In this document: piece by piece, positions 45,312 through 55,600 of the stretch | Layout: each line of letters starts with the position of its first letter | How positions within the stretch are numbered: position 1 is the first letter of the stretch | Source of the DNA: Avrilella dinanensis | GTDB lineage: Bacteria > Bacteroidota > Bacteroidia > Flavobacteriales > Flavobacteriaceae | Length of the DNA: 64,000 bases | Direction: 5' to 3' | Assembly (NCBI RefSeq): GCF_002807015.1 | Contig: NZ_NIPO01000001.1 | Location: 1,041,178-1,105,177, forward strand | Position numbers and translations under genes: made by a program | The notes under the pieces: generated by a model | The model's database searches: none | Seen by the model: the letters and a program-made list of their open reading frames with translations, nothing else | Told to the model about the DNA's origin: nothing

Positions 45312-47480
45312 TTATTTCAAATGCGTCATAAAATAATCAGCAATTTTCGCATTGAGGTGTATCCTGTCCATTCCCATCACATTATGTTCGTGCGTCGGAT
45401 ACAAGAAGTAATCAACCTGTTTGCCGGCTTTGATACAAGCCTCGATAAACTCCATACTGTGCTGTTGCACCACCACCGGGTCTTGTGCTCCGTGAATAAT
45501 CAACAATCTGCCTTGCAGTTGGTCCACCTTGTTCAATGTTGAAGTCAGCTCGTAACCTTCCGGGTTTTCCTGCGGTGTATCCATATAGCGTTCGCCATAC
45601 ATGATTTCGTACCATTTCCAGTCAATAACCGGACCTCCGGCAACACCTACTTTAAAAGTTTCCGGATAATTCAATAACAAAGAAGTGGTCATAAATCCGC
45701 CAAACGACCAACCGGAAACACCGATTTTGTCAGCATCTACAAAAGATAAAGATTTCAGATAATCGATTCCTTTCATCTGGTCTTTCATCTCATTTTGCCC
45801 TAACTGACGATGGATAACCTGTTCAAAATCACGTCCGCGGTTAGCACTTCCTCTATTGTCAAGCGTGAACACTACAAAACCTTGCTGTGCCATGTAATAA
45901 TCGAACAACGAAGCTCCACCCAGCCATGAGTTGGTTACCAATTGGGCATGAGGACCACCATACACATATACCAGCACCGGATATTTTTTGTTGGCATCAA
46001 AATCTTTCGGATAAATAATACGTCCGTTTAGGGTAGTTTTATTATCATCAGAAGTGATTTCCAACAATTCCATTTTAGGCAAGTTGATAGTTCCTTCATA
46101 CGGATTTTTGGCTGACAACAATTGCGTTGCTTCGTGGTTTTTCACTTGTACCACTTCCAAAACGTTTGGTTGGTTAATGGTGCTGTATTGGTCAACAAAA
46201 TAAGTTTTCGACGGATTAAGTACAAATTCATGTGTTCCTCCGTTCTGGTTTACTTTTTGCGTTTTGCCATTTTTCAGATTTACGGCATACAAAGCATTGT
46301 CCAAAGCACGGTTATCTGTACCCACATACCACAATTGGCCGTTATCTATACCGATAATATCTTTCACAACCACGTCTTGGTAACCTAATTTTTTGATTAA
46401 TTTACCGTTGGTATCATACAAATGTGGTTGTCTGTAACCATCTACATCTGTGAAATACACAAATTGTTTATCATTATCCGGATTAAAATACAACGGGTGC
46501 TGAGGCTCGACATATTTATCCGAAGTTTCTTCCAGCAATGTTTTCACAAAAGCTCCCGTTTTGGCATCATACTGATTGATTTTCAGATGGTTTTGCTCGC
46601 GATTCAATACGCCGACAAAAACCGATTGTCCGTCCGGACTCCAAGTCACCATCGTCAAAAATTGCTCTTTGGGTTCGCCGGTTTGCAACTGAATAAATTT
46701 TTGACTGTTGATGTCATATATCTGAAGCGTTACTTCCTCACTTTTCATTCCTGCCATCGGGTATTTAATCGGTTTATTTTCAGCCACTCGCTGACCAAAA
46801 TCAACCAGCGGATAATCGGAAACCATACTTTCGTCTTTGCGGTAAAACAGCAACTTATCATTCTGCGGACTGAACCACATTCCTTGTTTAATCCCAAATT
46901 CTTCCCGGTGCGTATAACCACTACCGTAAACGATTCCATGGTCAAAATCTGTTACTTCGGTAATCTTTCCTTTATTATCAACCAATCGAATAGCATTATC
47001 TTGTAAATATGCCAGATATTGTCTATTTTCACTTATTAAGGTTTCTTTACCTTCGAGCGAGTAAGTAAAAATATCCAGCACTTCTTTTTTGTCGAAATCG
47101 TAGAATACTTCGTAATTTTTCTCTTGAGTCTGAATCGGGAAACGAACCAAATGCTCATTTATCCATTCGTATTGATATGGAAAATAATACACCTGAGCTA
47201 CAGGAAAATCGGTCACTTTCTTTTGCAACGCTTGTTGTAAATCGGTCAACGATAATAAAACAGACGGTTTGTAATCATCGGCCTGCGTACGTATCATCAG
47301 GTTGCGATACATCTCATCGATATGTGTAAAACTGTTGTCATTTTTCCATTGGATAAAGTTCATACTTTCGGGTGCAAAATTGCGGTATGCCCCAATAGTC
47401 GCCTCTTCAATGGTTAAATCTCTTTGAGCAAACCCCACTTGAGTCAGCAAAAAGAATATTCCTAAAATCACTTTTTTCAT
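45312..47480 (-). CDS. Dipeptidyl-peptidase IV-type serine peptidase (S9B)
   Basis: 722 residues with signal peptide (MKKVILGIFFLLTQVGFAQ). An N-terminal beta-propeller (DPPIV_N; LLFYRKDESMVSDYPLVDFG, WSPDGQSVFVGVLNR, LWYVGTDNRALDNALYAVNL) precedes an alpha/beta-hydrolase domain with YVYGGPHAQLVTNSW, nucleophile GWSFGG (~590-595), Asp in HGAQDPVV (~667) and His in THEHNV (~698). It cleaves X-Pro/X-Ala dipeptides in the periplasm and helps use peptides as nutrients. It starts 20 bases after argS, apparently the same transcript. Confidence 0.94.
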   Translation of the reverse strand: MKKVILGIFFLLTQVGFAQRDLTIEEATIGAYRNFAPESMNFIQWKNDNSFTHIDEMYRNLMIRTQADDYKPSVLLSLTDLQQALQKKVTDFPVAQVYYFPYQYEWINEHLVRFPIQTQEKNYEVFYDFDKKEVLDIFTYSLEGKETLISENRQYLAYLQDNAIRLVDNKGKITEVTDFDHGIVYGSGYTHREEFGIKQGMWFSPQNDKLLFYRKDESMVSDYPLVDFGQRVAENKPIKYPMAGMKSEEVTLQIYDINSQKFIQLQTGEPKEQFLTMVTWSPDGQSVFVGVLNREQNHLKINQYDAKTGAFVKTLLEETSDKYVEPQHPLYFNPDNDKQFVYFTDVDGYRQPHLYDTNGKLIKKLGYQDVVVKDIIGIDNGQLWYVGTDNRALDNALYAVNLKNGKTQKVNQNGGTHEFVLNPSKTYFVDQYSTINQPNVLEVVQVKNHEATQLLSAKNPYEGTINLPKMELLEITSDDNKTTLNGRIIYPKDFDANKKYPVLVYVYGGPHAQLVTNSWLGGASLFDYYMAQQGFVVFTLDNRGSANRGRDFEQVIHRQLGQNEMKDQMKGIDYLKSLSFVDADKIGVSGWSFGGFMTTSLLLNYPETFKVGVAGGPVIDWKWYEIMYGERYMDTPQENPEGYELTSTLNKVDQLQGRLLIIHGAQDPVVVQQHSMEFIEACIKAGKQVDYFLYPTHEHNVMGMDRIHLNAKIADYFMTHLK

Positions 47481-47500
47481 TACTGTATTTATTAAGTTAA

Positions 47501-49276
47501 TTACATTCGCTCCGGTACTTCAATTCCGAGCAAAGCAAACGCTTTTTGAATAATTTGTCCGATTTTGTCTGATAATTGTACTCTGAACGCTTTTTTGCCG
47601 GCATCGGTTTCGCCCAATATGGATACGCTTTGGTAAAAAGAGTTGTATTCTTTGACCAAATCATAAGTATAATTGGCAATCACAGCCGGGCTAAACGTGT
47701 TTCCTGCCAGCTCAATCACAGCCGGAAATTCCAACATTTTTTTGATTAAATCTTTTTCTTTTGGCTCCAATTCGCCATTATAGATTTCTCTGCTGTAATC
47801 AAAGCCGGATTTTCTGAGGATAGACTGAATCCGGGCATAAGTATATTGGATAAAAGGCCCTGTATTTCCGTTAAAATCCACTGATTCTTTCGGGTCAAAC
47901 AAGATACGTTTTTTCGGATCAACTTTCAGAATATAATATTTCAATGCCCCCATTCCGATTGTGCGGTAGAGCTTATTTTTCTCGTCCTCAGACATTCCGT
48001 CCAATTTGCCTAATTCTTCCGAAATCTCACGAGCTGTTTCGGTCATTTCATGCATCAAATCGTCAGCGTCAACCACCGTTCCTTCTCTGGATTTCATCTT
48101 TCCGGACGGCAAATCAACCATGCCATAAGACAAATGATGAAGGTGCTTAGCCCAGTCGTAACCCAGTTTTTGTAAAATCAAAAACAACACTTTGAAGTGG
48201 TAGTCCTGTTCATTGCCCACTGTGTAAACCATTCCGGTAATATCCTGATAATCTTTCACACGCTGAATCGCCGTTCCGATGTCCTGCGTGATATACACCG
48301 AAGTTCCGTCGGCACGAAGCACCAGTTTTTCGTCCAGACCTTCATCGGTTAAATCAATCCAAACCGAACCGTCGTCTTTTTTATAAAAAATGCCTTTATG
48401 CAGACCTTCTTCCACCACGTCCTTACCCAGCAAATAGGTATTACTTTCGTAATAATAACTGTCGAAATCGACCCCCAGATTGGCGTAGGTTTCTTCAAAA
48501 CCGTCATATACCCATTGGTTCATTTTTTCCCAAAGAGCAACCACTTCTTTATCACCAGCTTCCCATTTTCGCAGCATTTCCTGGGCTTCAATCATCAATG
48601 GAGCTTGTTTTTTGGCTTCATCTTCAGTCATTCCGCCAGCAACAAGTTGTTCAATTTCTTTTTTATATTCCTTATCAAAAACCACATAGTAATTCCCAAC
48701 CAACTTATCTCCTTTTAATCCAGTAGATTCGGGAGTTTCTCCGTTTCCGAATTTTTGCCACGCCAGCATGGATTTACAAATATGAATGCCACGGTCGTTG
48801 ATAATCTGTGTTTTATATACTTTATTTCCGTTAGCTTTCAGGATTTCCGCCACCGAATAACCCAATAAATTATTTCGGATATGCCCCAAATGCAAAGGTT
48901 TGTTGGTGTTTGGCGAAGAATATTCCACCATCACAGCTTTTTCTTCCTCTGGACGATGATTGCCAAAACTTGCATTTTGATAGGCTTCTCTGAATATATC
49001 GGTAAAATATTCATCTGCAATCACAATGTTTAGAAAACCCTGCACTACGTTGAATTTCTCCACAATATCCACGTGCTGAACCAAATATTCGCCAATGGTG
49101 TTTCCGATTGCCACCGGATTACCTTTGATGATTTTCAGCAATGGAAAAACCACCATTGTGATGTCGCCTTCAAAATCTTTCCGTGTAGCTTGAAACTCTA
49201 TTTTATCTATTTTCTGTTCAAAATTCGCCTCAACAGCTTCTTGTATTTTGGGTGTTAGTATGTCTTGTAACATCAA
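47501..49276 (-). CDS. argS: Arginyl-tRNA synthetase
   Basis: 591 residues, class I. HIGH box variant NTNKPLHLGHIRNNLLG (~124-140), KMSKS-type loop DLPSGKMKSREGTVV, N-terminal Add1 domain for tRNA recognition, and C-terminal DALR anticodon-binding domain (FNGNTGPFIQYTYARIQSIL to ALLGIEVPERM). It charges tRNA-Arg. Two adjacent Met codons (49276 and 49273) are possible starts. Followed after 20 bases by the S9B peptidase gene. Confidence 0.97.
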   Translation of the reverse strand: MMLQDILTPKIQEAVEANFEQKIDKIEFQATRKDFEGDITMVVFPLLKIIKGNPVAIGNTIGEYLVQHVDIVEKFNVVQGFLNIVIADEYFTDIFREAYQNASFGNHRPEEEKAVMVEYSSPNTNKPLHLGHIRNNLLGYSVAEILKANGNKVYKTQIINDRGIHICKSMLAWQKFGNGETPESTGLKGDKLVGNYYVVFDKEYKKEIEQLVAGGMTEDEAKKQAPLMIEAQEMLRKWEAGDKEVVALWEKMNQWVYDGFEETYANLGVDFDSYYYESNTYLLGKDVVEEGLHKGIFYKKDDGSVWIDLTDEGLDEKLVLRADGTSVYITQDIGTAIQRVKDYQDITGMVYTVGNEQDYHFKVLFLILQKLGYDWAKHLHHLSYGMVDLPSGKMKSREGTVVDADDLMHEMTETAREISEELGKLDGMSEDEKNKLYRTIGMGALKYYILKVDPKKRILFDPKESVDFNGNTGPFIQYTYARIQSILRKSGFDYSREIYNGELEPKEKDLIKKMLEFPAVIELAGNTFSPAVIANYTYDLVKEYNSFYQSVSILGETDAGKKAFRVQLSDKIGQIIQKAFALLGIEVPERM

Positions 49277-49293
49277 TTTTCGGTTTTAATGTA

Positions 49294-49301
49294 CAAATAT
49301 A
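49294..49301 (-). promoter_or_regulatory. -7 promoter element of argS
   Basis: Minus strand TATATTTG, perfect, 17 bases before the first Met codon. Confidence 0.5.
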
Positions 49302-49370
49302 GTGCAGAGTTTTAAAATTGAGGTTATGCTTTTGACAAAAACAACAAACTCACCAAATAGTGAAAAAATA

Positions 49371-49404
49371 AAAAGGCAAAAGATGTGATTTCTTTTGCCT
49401 TTTT
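49371..49404 (-). terminator. Terminator of the menD-DUF4197 operon
   Basis: A perfect 13-bp stem (49371-49383 with 49391-49403), 7-base loop, T-rich on the minus-strand exit. Confidence 0.9.
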
Positions 49405-49428
49405 AAAGCTTGTTCATATTTCCAAAAA

Positions 49429-50157
49429 CTATTTTTTATCCTGCATAGAAAATACAGATTTCATCAGGTCGGTGGTACGTGATGAAGCATTTTTTCTAAT
49501 ATTTAATTCTTCTTGTTCAATCATGGTATAAACACCGTTCAAAGCCTCCTGAGTGACATAATCTGTCAAATCCGGATTCACTTTCTTGACCATCGGAATA
49601 TTGTTGTATTGCTTGATGATATTCGCCCAGATTTTATCGGCTCCCACTTTGCTAAATGAGTTTTCAATCACTGGATTAAACTTGCTGTATAAAGCCTTTG
49701 AAGTTGTTCTTTCCAGGTATTTTGTGGCGGCATTTTTATCTCCCATCAAAATATTGGTCGCGTCTGAAATCGTCATACTTTTAACCGCGTCCACAAAAAT
49801 AGGAGTGGCTTCTTTCACTGCATTTTCAGCAGCTTTGTTTAACGCTTTGATACCTTCATCTGCCAAATTTCCTAACCCAACTGAGCGGAGTGTTTTTTCT
49901 ACTTGCTGTAATTCAGCCGGCAACCCTATTTTAACCAGGCTATTATTGTAAAAACCATTGGTTTTTGTAAGTTTAGAAACCTGTTTATCAATCCCTTGAT
50001 TCAAAGCCTGTTTAAGAGCCTGTGCGATTTGATTTTGCCCGATTTGTCCATTTTCGTTCAGTATCTCAGGCAATTGATTTGCCACTTGTTGCAACTCTGC
50101 ACAGCCAGTAAATCCAAACAAAATAACTGCTGACAACGGATAAATGATTTTTTTCAT
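49429..50157 (-). CDS. DUF4197 lipoprotein
   Basis: 242 residues with lipobox GFTGC (Cys19). The helical body matches DUF4197: IAQALKQALNQGIDKQVSKL near the start, then EKTLRSVGLGNLADEGIKAL, AVKSMTISDATNILMGDKNA, VTQEALNGVYTMIEQEELNI. Function unknown; likely outer-membrane or periplasmic. It begins 8 bases after the menD stop, so they are cotranscribed. Confidence 0.88.
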   Translation of the reverse strand: MKKIIYPLSAVILFGFTGCAELQQVANQLPEILNENGQIGQNQIAQALKQALNQGIDKQVSKLTKTNGFYNNSLVKIGLPAELQQVEKTLRSVGLGNLADEGIKALNKAAENAVKEATPIFVDAVKSMTISDATNILMGDKNAATKYLERTTSKALYSKFNPVIENSFSKVGADKIWANIIKQYNNIPMVKKVNPDLTDYVTQEALNGVYTMIEQEELNIRKNASSRTTDLMKSVFSMQDKK

Positions 50158-50165
50158 AACATGTT

Positions 50166-51812
50166 TTATTTTAATGATTCGAAATATTGTTTTAAAATTT
50201 GATTATTCATTTTTGTTGGAGTAAAAACCTCCAGGATAGCTGGTTTCTCAGCATTCCAAAGCTTTTCCAAACCTTCGTTTAAGGAAGATTCGTTTTCAGC
50301 AAGATAATAGTCAAAATTAAACATTTTGGCAAGATATTCCGCCGAAAGCTGATGTTGAGTTTCAAAATATTGATTAAAATTCGGCTTTTCCTGATGACCG
50401 GGCAAAATACGGAATATGCCGCCGCCGCCATTGTTTATCAATATAATTTTAAAATTTTGTGGGATATAAGCATTCCACAAGGCGTTACTATCGTAGAAAA
50501 AGCTGATGTCGCCAGTCACCAACAAAGTCAGTTTAGGACTATGAACCGCCGCTCCGATTGCCGTACTGGTACTGCCGTCGATGCCGCTCGTACCACGATT
50601 GCAGAAAACCTCAGTGTTTTTCGGTGTTTCAAATAATTGTGCATAGCGGATTGCCGCACTATTACTAATTTCCAGGCGAATATTTGTCGGTAGATTTTTC
50701 CAGATTTTGGCATATACCAACCAATCGCTGTATGGAGCGTTTGCTAAAAAATGCTGATGTTGTATTTTTCGCTGTTCAACAACCTGCAAAACATTTTGCT
50801 GATAATCGCTTGATGTTACGACTTCCGACATTTGGGAAAAGAAAGTTTCTGCCGATGATTGGATTTCGTCCGAAAGCACACCAAATGTATCATAAGCCCG
50901 CAGTAAATCTACATGCCAATGTTCTTTAGGCGGATAATTTCTCAGAAAGCTTTTGATACGTTTTGACACCACCATTCCGCCAATAGTTACTAAAATATCA
51001 GGTTGCAAAGCTTTAAATTCCTGTTCATCAAAAGGCGTAATCAAGATATCGATATGGTTAACAAAATGTTCATCTCTTACATTGGAATTGATTTCTGTCA
51101 TCACAACCACATTGGGTAACTGAGCTAGTTTCCGAATGGTATTTTCACTTAGCGAACCGGGTTCCTGTGAACCAATCAGTACTAATATTTTTTTTGCTTC
51201 CACCCATTTTTCCTGGTATTTTTTCCAATTTATATTTTCCATATCCGGATTAGAGAAGTCTATCAATTCGGGGGTATAATCCGGTGTTTCTACTGTATTA
51301 TACAAAGGTTCTTCAAACGGAATATTAATATGAACCGGACCTTTTTGGATTTGCGATTCGTGAATAGCTTTTTGAATGAGCCGGTCATTTTCCGGGAAAG
51401 CATTTTCGGTAAGGTTAGCATTAAAAACCGTATGATTTGTCAGAACATTCTGTTGGCGGATAGTTTGTCCATCGCCAATGTCAATTTTCGCTAAAGGTCG
51501 GTCTGCGGAGCAAACAATCAACGGAATCTGGCTGTAAAAAGCCTCAGCAACCGCCGGATAATAATTGAGCACCGCCGAGCCTGATGTACAAAGCAATGCC
51601 ACGGGTTGTTTAAGCTCACGAGCAATTCCTAAAGCGAAAAATCCGGCACAACGCTCGTCGGCAATGCTGTAACAACGGAAATATGCATCGGAAGAAAAAC
51701 CGATGGTTAACGGGGCATTCCGTGAACCGGGCGATATAACGATATGCTGAATATGCTTGGCTTTGAAAAGCTGTAATACACTTTGTGCTAACGGAATTTC
51801 GGGAATTATCAT
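50166..51812 (-). CDS. menD: SEPHCHC synthase (menaquinone biosynthesis)
   Basis: 548 residues from ATG 51812 (MIIPEIPLAQSVLQLF). The frame is open to 51908, but a promoter -7 box lies at 51834-51841, so the longer form is unlikely. A thiamine-diphosphate enzyme joining isochorismate and 2-oxoglutarate. Motifs: ISPGSRNAPLTIGF, ALLCTSGSAVLNYYPAVAEA, CNRGTSGIDGSTSTAIGAAV, LVTGDISFFYDSNALWN and ILINNGGGGIFRILPG (ThDP-binding). It supplies menaquinone for ndh and other quinone enzymes. DUF4197 follows in the operon. Confidence 0.95.
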   Translation of the reverse strand: MIIPEIPLAQSVLQLFKAKHIQHIVISPGSRNAPLTIGFSSDAYFRCYSIADERCAGFFALGIARELKQPVALLCTSGSAVLNYYPAVAEAFYSQIPLIVCSADRPLAKIDIGDGQTIRQQNVLTNHTVFNANLTENAFPENDRLIQKAIHESQIQKGPVHINIPFEEPLYNTVETPDYTPELIDFSNPDMENINWKKYQEKWVEAKKILVLIGSQEPGSLSENTIRKLAQLPNVVVMTEINSNVRDEHFVNHIDILITPFDEQEFKALQPDILVTIGGMVVSKRIKSFLRNYPPKEHWHVDLLRAYDTFGVLSDEIQSSAETFFSQMSEVVTSSDYQQNVLQVVEQRKIQHQHFLANAPYSDWLVYAKIWKNLPTNIRLEISNSAAIRYAQLFETPKNTEVFCNRGTSGIDGSTSTAIGAAVHSPKLTLLVTGDISFFYDSNALWNAYIPQNFKIILINNGGGGIFRILPGHQEKPNFNQYFETQHQLSAEYLAKMFNFDYYLAENESSLNEGLEKLWNAEKPAILEVFTPTKMNNQILKQYFESLK

Positions 51813-51833
51813 TGGTAATATCTGAAATTTATT

Positions 51834-51841
51834 CAAAGATA
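51834..51841 (-). promoter_or_regulatory. -7 promoter element of menD
   Basis: Minus strand TATCTTTG, perfect, 21 bases before the ATG at 51812; it supports that start over the upstream in-frame codons. Confidence 0.5.
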
Positions 51842-51934
51842 CAGAAAAGGTTATTTGATTTTTTTGCTTGTCGGTGGAAGATAAAAAAATCTTTGCGAGA
51901 AAACACAAAGACTTTTGCTATATCTATTTTACAC

Positions 51935-52528
51935 TTATTGCTTAATCCAGTCAAGCACTTCTTTGTCATTAGGTAAAACTCTTGGACTGATTACTTTATC
52001 AATCGTTCCGTCTTCGTTGATGAGAAATTTCTGGAAATTCCATTCGATATCAAAATCACCAATACCGTTTTGAGATTTTTCGGTCAGATATTGATATAAA
52101 GGGTGTTTGTCTTTTCCTTTAACCACGATTTTTTCCATCATCGGAAAAGTCACACCGTAATTCAACTTACAAAATTCTGCAATTTCCTCATTACTTCCCG
52201 GGTCTTGCCCCATAAAGTCATTGGAAGGAAAACCTATAATGGTAAAATTTTGGTCTTTAAATTCTTTATACAATTGTTCAAGCTGTTCAAACTGTGGTGT
52301 GAGCCCGCATTTGGAGGCTGTGTTTACAATCATCACTTTTTTTCCTTTGAGGGAAGATAAATCAAATTCTTGTCCGGTAATATCATTGACTTTAAAATCG
52401 TAAATCGTTTTGTTATTTTCCATATTTGACAGTTCGTTTTTAGTTTGTTCATCAACGGTATAAACTTTTTTTCCGCCAAAACAAGCAAACATAAAAAGCG
52501 AACCGATTGACAGTAAAATATTTCTCAT
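51935..52528 (-). CDS. Glutathione peroxidase-family lipoprotein
   Basis: 197 residues from the second Met (52528), giving lipobox MFACF (Cys16); an ATG five codons upstream is possible. Thioredoxin-fold peroxidase motifs: VNTASKCGLTPQFEQLEQLY with the peroxidatic Cys, IIGFPSNDFMGQDPGSNEEI, and the catalytic Trp-Asn in EWNFQKFLI. In the second motif the usual CNQ reads SND: the resolving Cys and the catalytic Gln are both replaced, as seen in some bacterial members. Probably thioredoxin-dependent, since Bacteroidota generally lack glutathione. Located outside the inner membrane. Confidence 0.9.
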   Translation of the reverse strand: MRNILLSIGSLFMFACFGGKKVYTVDEQTKNELSNMENNKTIYDFKVNDITGQEFDLSSLKGKKVMIVNTASKCGLTPQFEQLEQLYKEFKDQNFTIIGFPSNDFMGQDPGSNEEIAEFCKLNYGVTFPMMEKIVVKGKDKHPLYQYLTEKSQNGIGDFDIEWNFQKFLINEDGTIDKVISPRVLPNDKEVLDWIKQ

Positions 52529-52561
52529 TAAAACTCGTTTCATTGTTTTTTTCTTTTATCC

Positions 52562-52569
52562 CAAAGTTA
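52562..52569 (-). promoter_or_regulatory. -7 promoter element, peroxidase gene
   Basis: Minus strand TAACTTTG, perfect. It abuts the terminator of the upstream gene (52570-52599). Confidence 0.45.
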
Positions 52570-52599
52570 CAAAAAAGCCCTCAATAATCTGAGGGCTTT
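52570..52599 (-). terminator. ccsBA terminator
   Basis: A perfect 10-bp stem (AAAGCCCTCA, 52574-52583 with 52590-52599) followed by T residues on the minus strand. Confidence 0.9.
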
Positions 52600-52603
52600 G
52601 GTG

Positions 52604-55600
52604 TTATTTTTTATAATATCTCCTGTATTGAATGTAGGATATAATTCCCAGAACACCAACACAAGCCACCGATATATAGATGAACCCAGGTGTAACCATC
52701 TGGTCGCCTTTAGCGTAGGAATGCAAACCGCTCAGATAGAAATTTACTCCAAAATAGGTCATCAAAATCGCGTAGAAAGCAATAACGGAAAAGAAATTGT
52801 ATATCCACGTTCCGCGTAAGGACGGAACTAATCGCATGTGAATAGCAAAGGCATACACCATAATTGAAATCAACGCCCAGGTTTCTTTAGGGTCCCAGCC
52901 CCAATAACGTCCCCAGCTTTCGTTTGCCCACTGTCCGCCAAGGAAGTTTCCGATTGTCAACAAGACCAGCCCTACGGTCAGAGCCATTTCGTTGATGTAG
53001 GTTAGTTCGCGGATATTCAGTTCCATTCGTTTTTTATTGGATTTGGACGTAAAAATCATCAGGAACAACGCTACAATTCCGAGTATCATTCCCAAAGCAA
53101 ACGGCCCGTAGCTGGCAACAATAACCGCTACGTGAATCATAAGCCAGTAGGAGTCCAACACCGGTTCAAGGTTTCCGATAGACGGGTCGAAATGATGCAT
53201 GTGTGCTACCCACAAAATAATCGCAGTGACAAATGCTGTCGAAGCAACTGTCAAACTCGATTTTCGTCCGAAAACAAACCCGAAAAGCATGGTTGCCCAC
53301 CCAACATATATTACAGATTCATAAGCATTAGACCAAGGTGCGTGACCCGAAATATACCAACGCATAGCCAACCCGATTGTATGCAGAGCAAAACACACCA
53401 CAACCAAAGAGGTCAGTAACTTATTGGTAATTCTCAGAAATTTATTGTTGTAAAAAATCTGGTAAATACAAACAGCAAACAATAACGCAGACACAGTCAT
53501 ATACCACATATACAATTTTTTGAATACGTCGTATTTGTTGTATAATATTTCATATTTGATATGCTGGTCGCTCGGCATAACTTCGGTACCAAATTTGTGC
53601 TGATAAGCATTAATCGACTCCAGCAATTCATCTGCTTTGCTGTAATCTTTGTCTTGGCTTTGCATAGCGGTAGTCAAAGATTGATAATACAACGGCAGAA
53701 TATTTTTGATATAGACATAACCGGAGTCCTGCGGGGTAATCCCTGAACCTTCGAGTTCGATATCAGAAATCCATTTGTTGTTTTCATCATCGGGTACCGG
53801 AAAAATCTTCAGAATGGTTCCGGTCAGTGCCTGACTCATTAAATAAATCCGCTTATCGACTTCTTTAAAATCTTTCTGAAACTGATTTTTAACTGATGCC
53901 AAATCTGCCTCTCGCAATACTTCCAATAATTTATAATTACCTTCTGCATCGAAGAAATCCATAAAAGTCGCGTACTTAGCATCTGTCGGCAAACCGAGAA
54001 TAGTTCTCAAACTATCGTTACCTCTTTTCAGGTTAATCATCGGTACATGGTGCCACAACATTGGATACTGCCGCATAGAAATAAAAACCTGATCGCCGTC
54101 CAAACCTTTAAACTTCTCTGTTTTAGCTACTTTTCTCAGCATTTCGGAAGTAAAAGTATTGAGCGGTTTCATTCGTCCGCCATAATCCTGAATAACCAAT
54201 TGTCCGAAAGCATCTGCCTGTTTCTGAGGTATTTTAACAGCCTGAATCAATGAGTCGATTTGTTGTTCATTCGGCATCATATTGTGCTGATGCTGTGCCT
54301 GCAAACTTCCTGCGGATAAAAACGCAAACACCAATATCATCAGTGATGCTTTCTTCTGTCGCAGTTTTTTCAGCTTTTTACCTAATTCGCCAAAACGGGA
54401 GTTTTTGGTAAACAAAATAGCAAGCATAGCAAGGTACAAAAGTCCGTAACCGATATAGGTAATGGTTGTTCCCCAGAAATCGTGGTTAACGGATAGTACT
54501 GTTCCGGATTCGTCCGGAAAAAACGATGCCTGGAAAAACCGGTAGCCTTTGTAATCTAAAATATTGTTCATGTATATTCGGGCATCAAACTGTTCGTTTC
54601 CGTCAATAATTGTAACCTGACTTTCGTAGGATTTATAGCTGTTAGAACCTGGATATTTTTCTGCGATAAAGTCGTTGAGCTGTACTTTAAATGGTGTGGT
54701 ATAAACTCTGGAACCGTAAAATAAAGTAAAATCCAATTCGCCTAATTTAAACGACTGCGGAACACCCATTTGTCCTTTTGACCCTGTGAGTGTAACGATT
54801 TGCTCCTCGCCTTGTGAAGTTACTTTAACCACCAAAGCATCTGCGGTTTGACCGTCTTTAAAATCGTTGTTTGATACGAGTTTCTTTTCCCCTTTTATCG
54901 GATAATCCATCACAAACTGAACGGGGCCTAAATGATACAACGAACGGAAATTCAAGGTATCTTTTTGATTAACCGGCACTTCTCCCTTAGCCTGAGTAGC
55001 CATAATGGTATATTCTCCACCAAAAGGTGACTCTACAAAATGCGTATCGCCATCGGTTGTAAAATTAATAGCTCCTTCAGTAGGTTGATTATAAGCATAC
55101 TGCATATTATGAATCTGAGCAACCGTTCCTTCTTCAATAAAGTGCTCGTGGCGTTCGCCTTCAGAAGACTCCACCAGTTTAAGGAAACGTTTTCCGTTTT
55201 CTGTCGGGTAAATGGAATCTTGTGCTCCCATAATGAAATCGACATATTCTACCTTAAACGGAATTTGATTAAAATCCCCTTTTATCGTGAAATCGTTGGA
55301 CGCAAATTTGCTTACCAAATTATCTTTACCAAGAGCAGCCGAAAAATAATGTTGCTGACTGAATGTGCGTCTTCTCATTTCTCCGTCCAAATCTCCATCA
55401 GCCCAAACGGTTACATAGGTGGCATCAGAGTAAATTTGTTCTGAAGTTTCGCCTTCAGGAATTCGCATCATACCTTCAAAGCTGATGTATCGGGTAATAA
55501 ACGCTCCAACCATAATAAAAATAAAGGCTAAGTGTAACAACAACGTAGCCCATTTTTCTTTCTTGTATAATTTGTAACGCTGAATGTTCCCGATGAAATT

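Noticed and set aside
51813-51908. N-terminal extension of MenD by 32 residues.
   Set aside because: A perfect -7 box lies inside it, and the shorter form starts where MenD proteins normally start.
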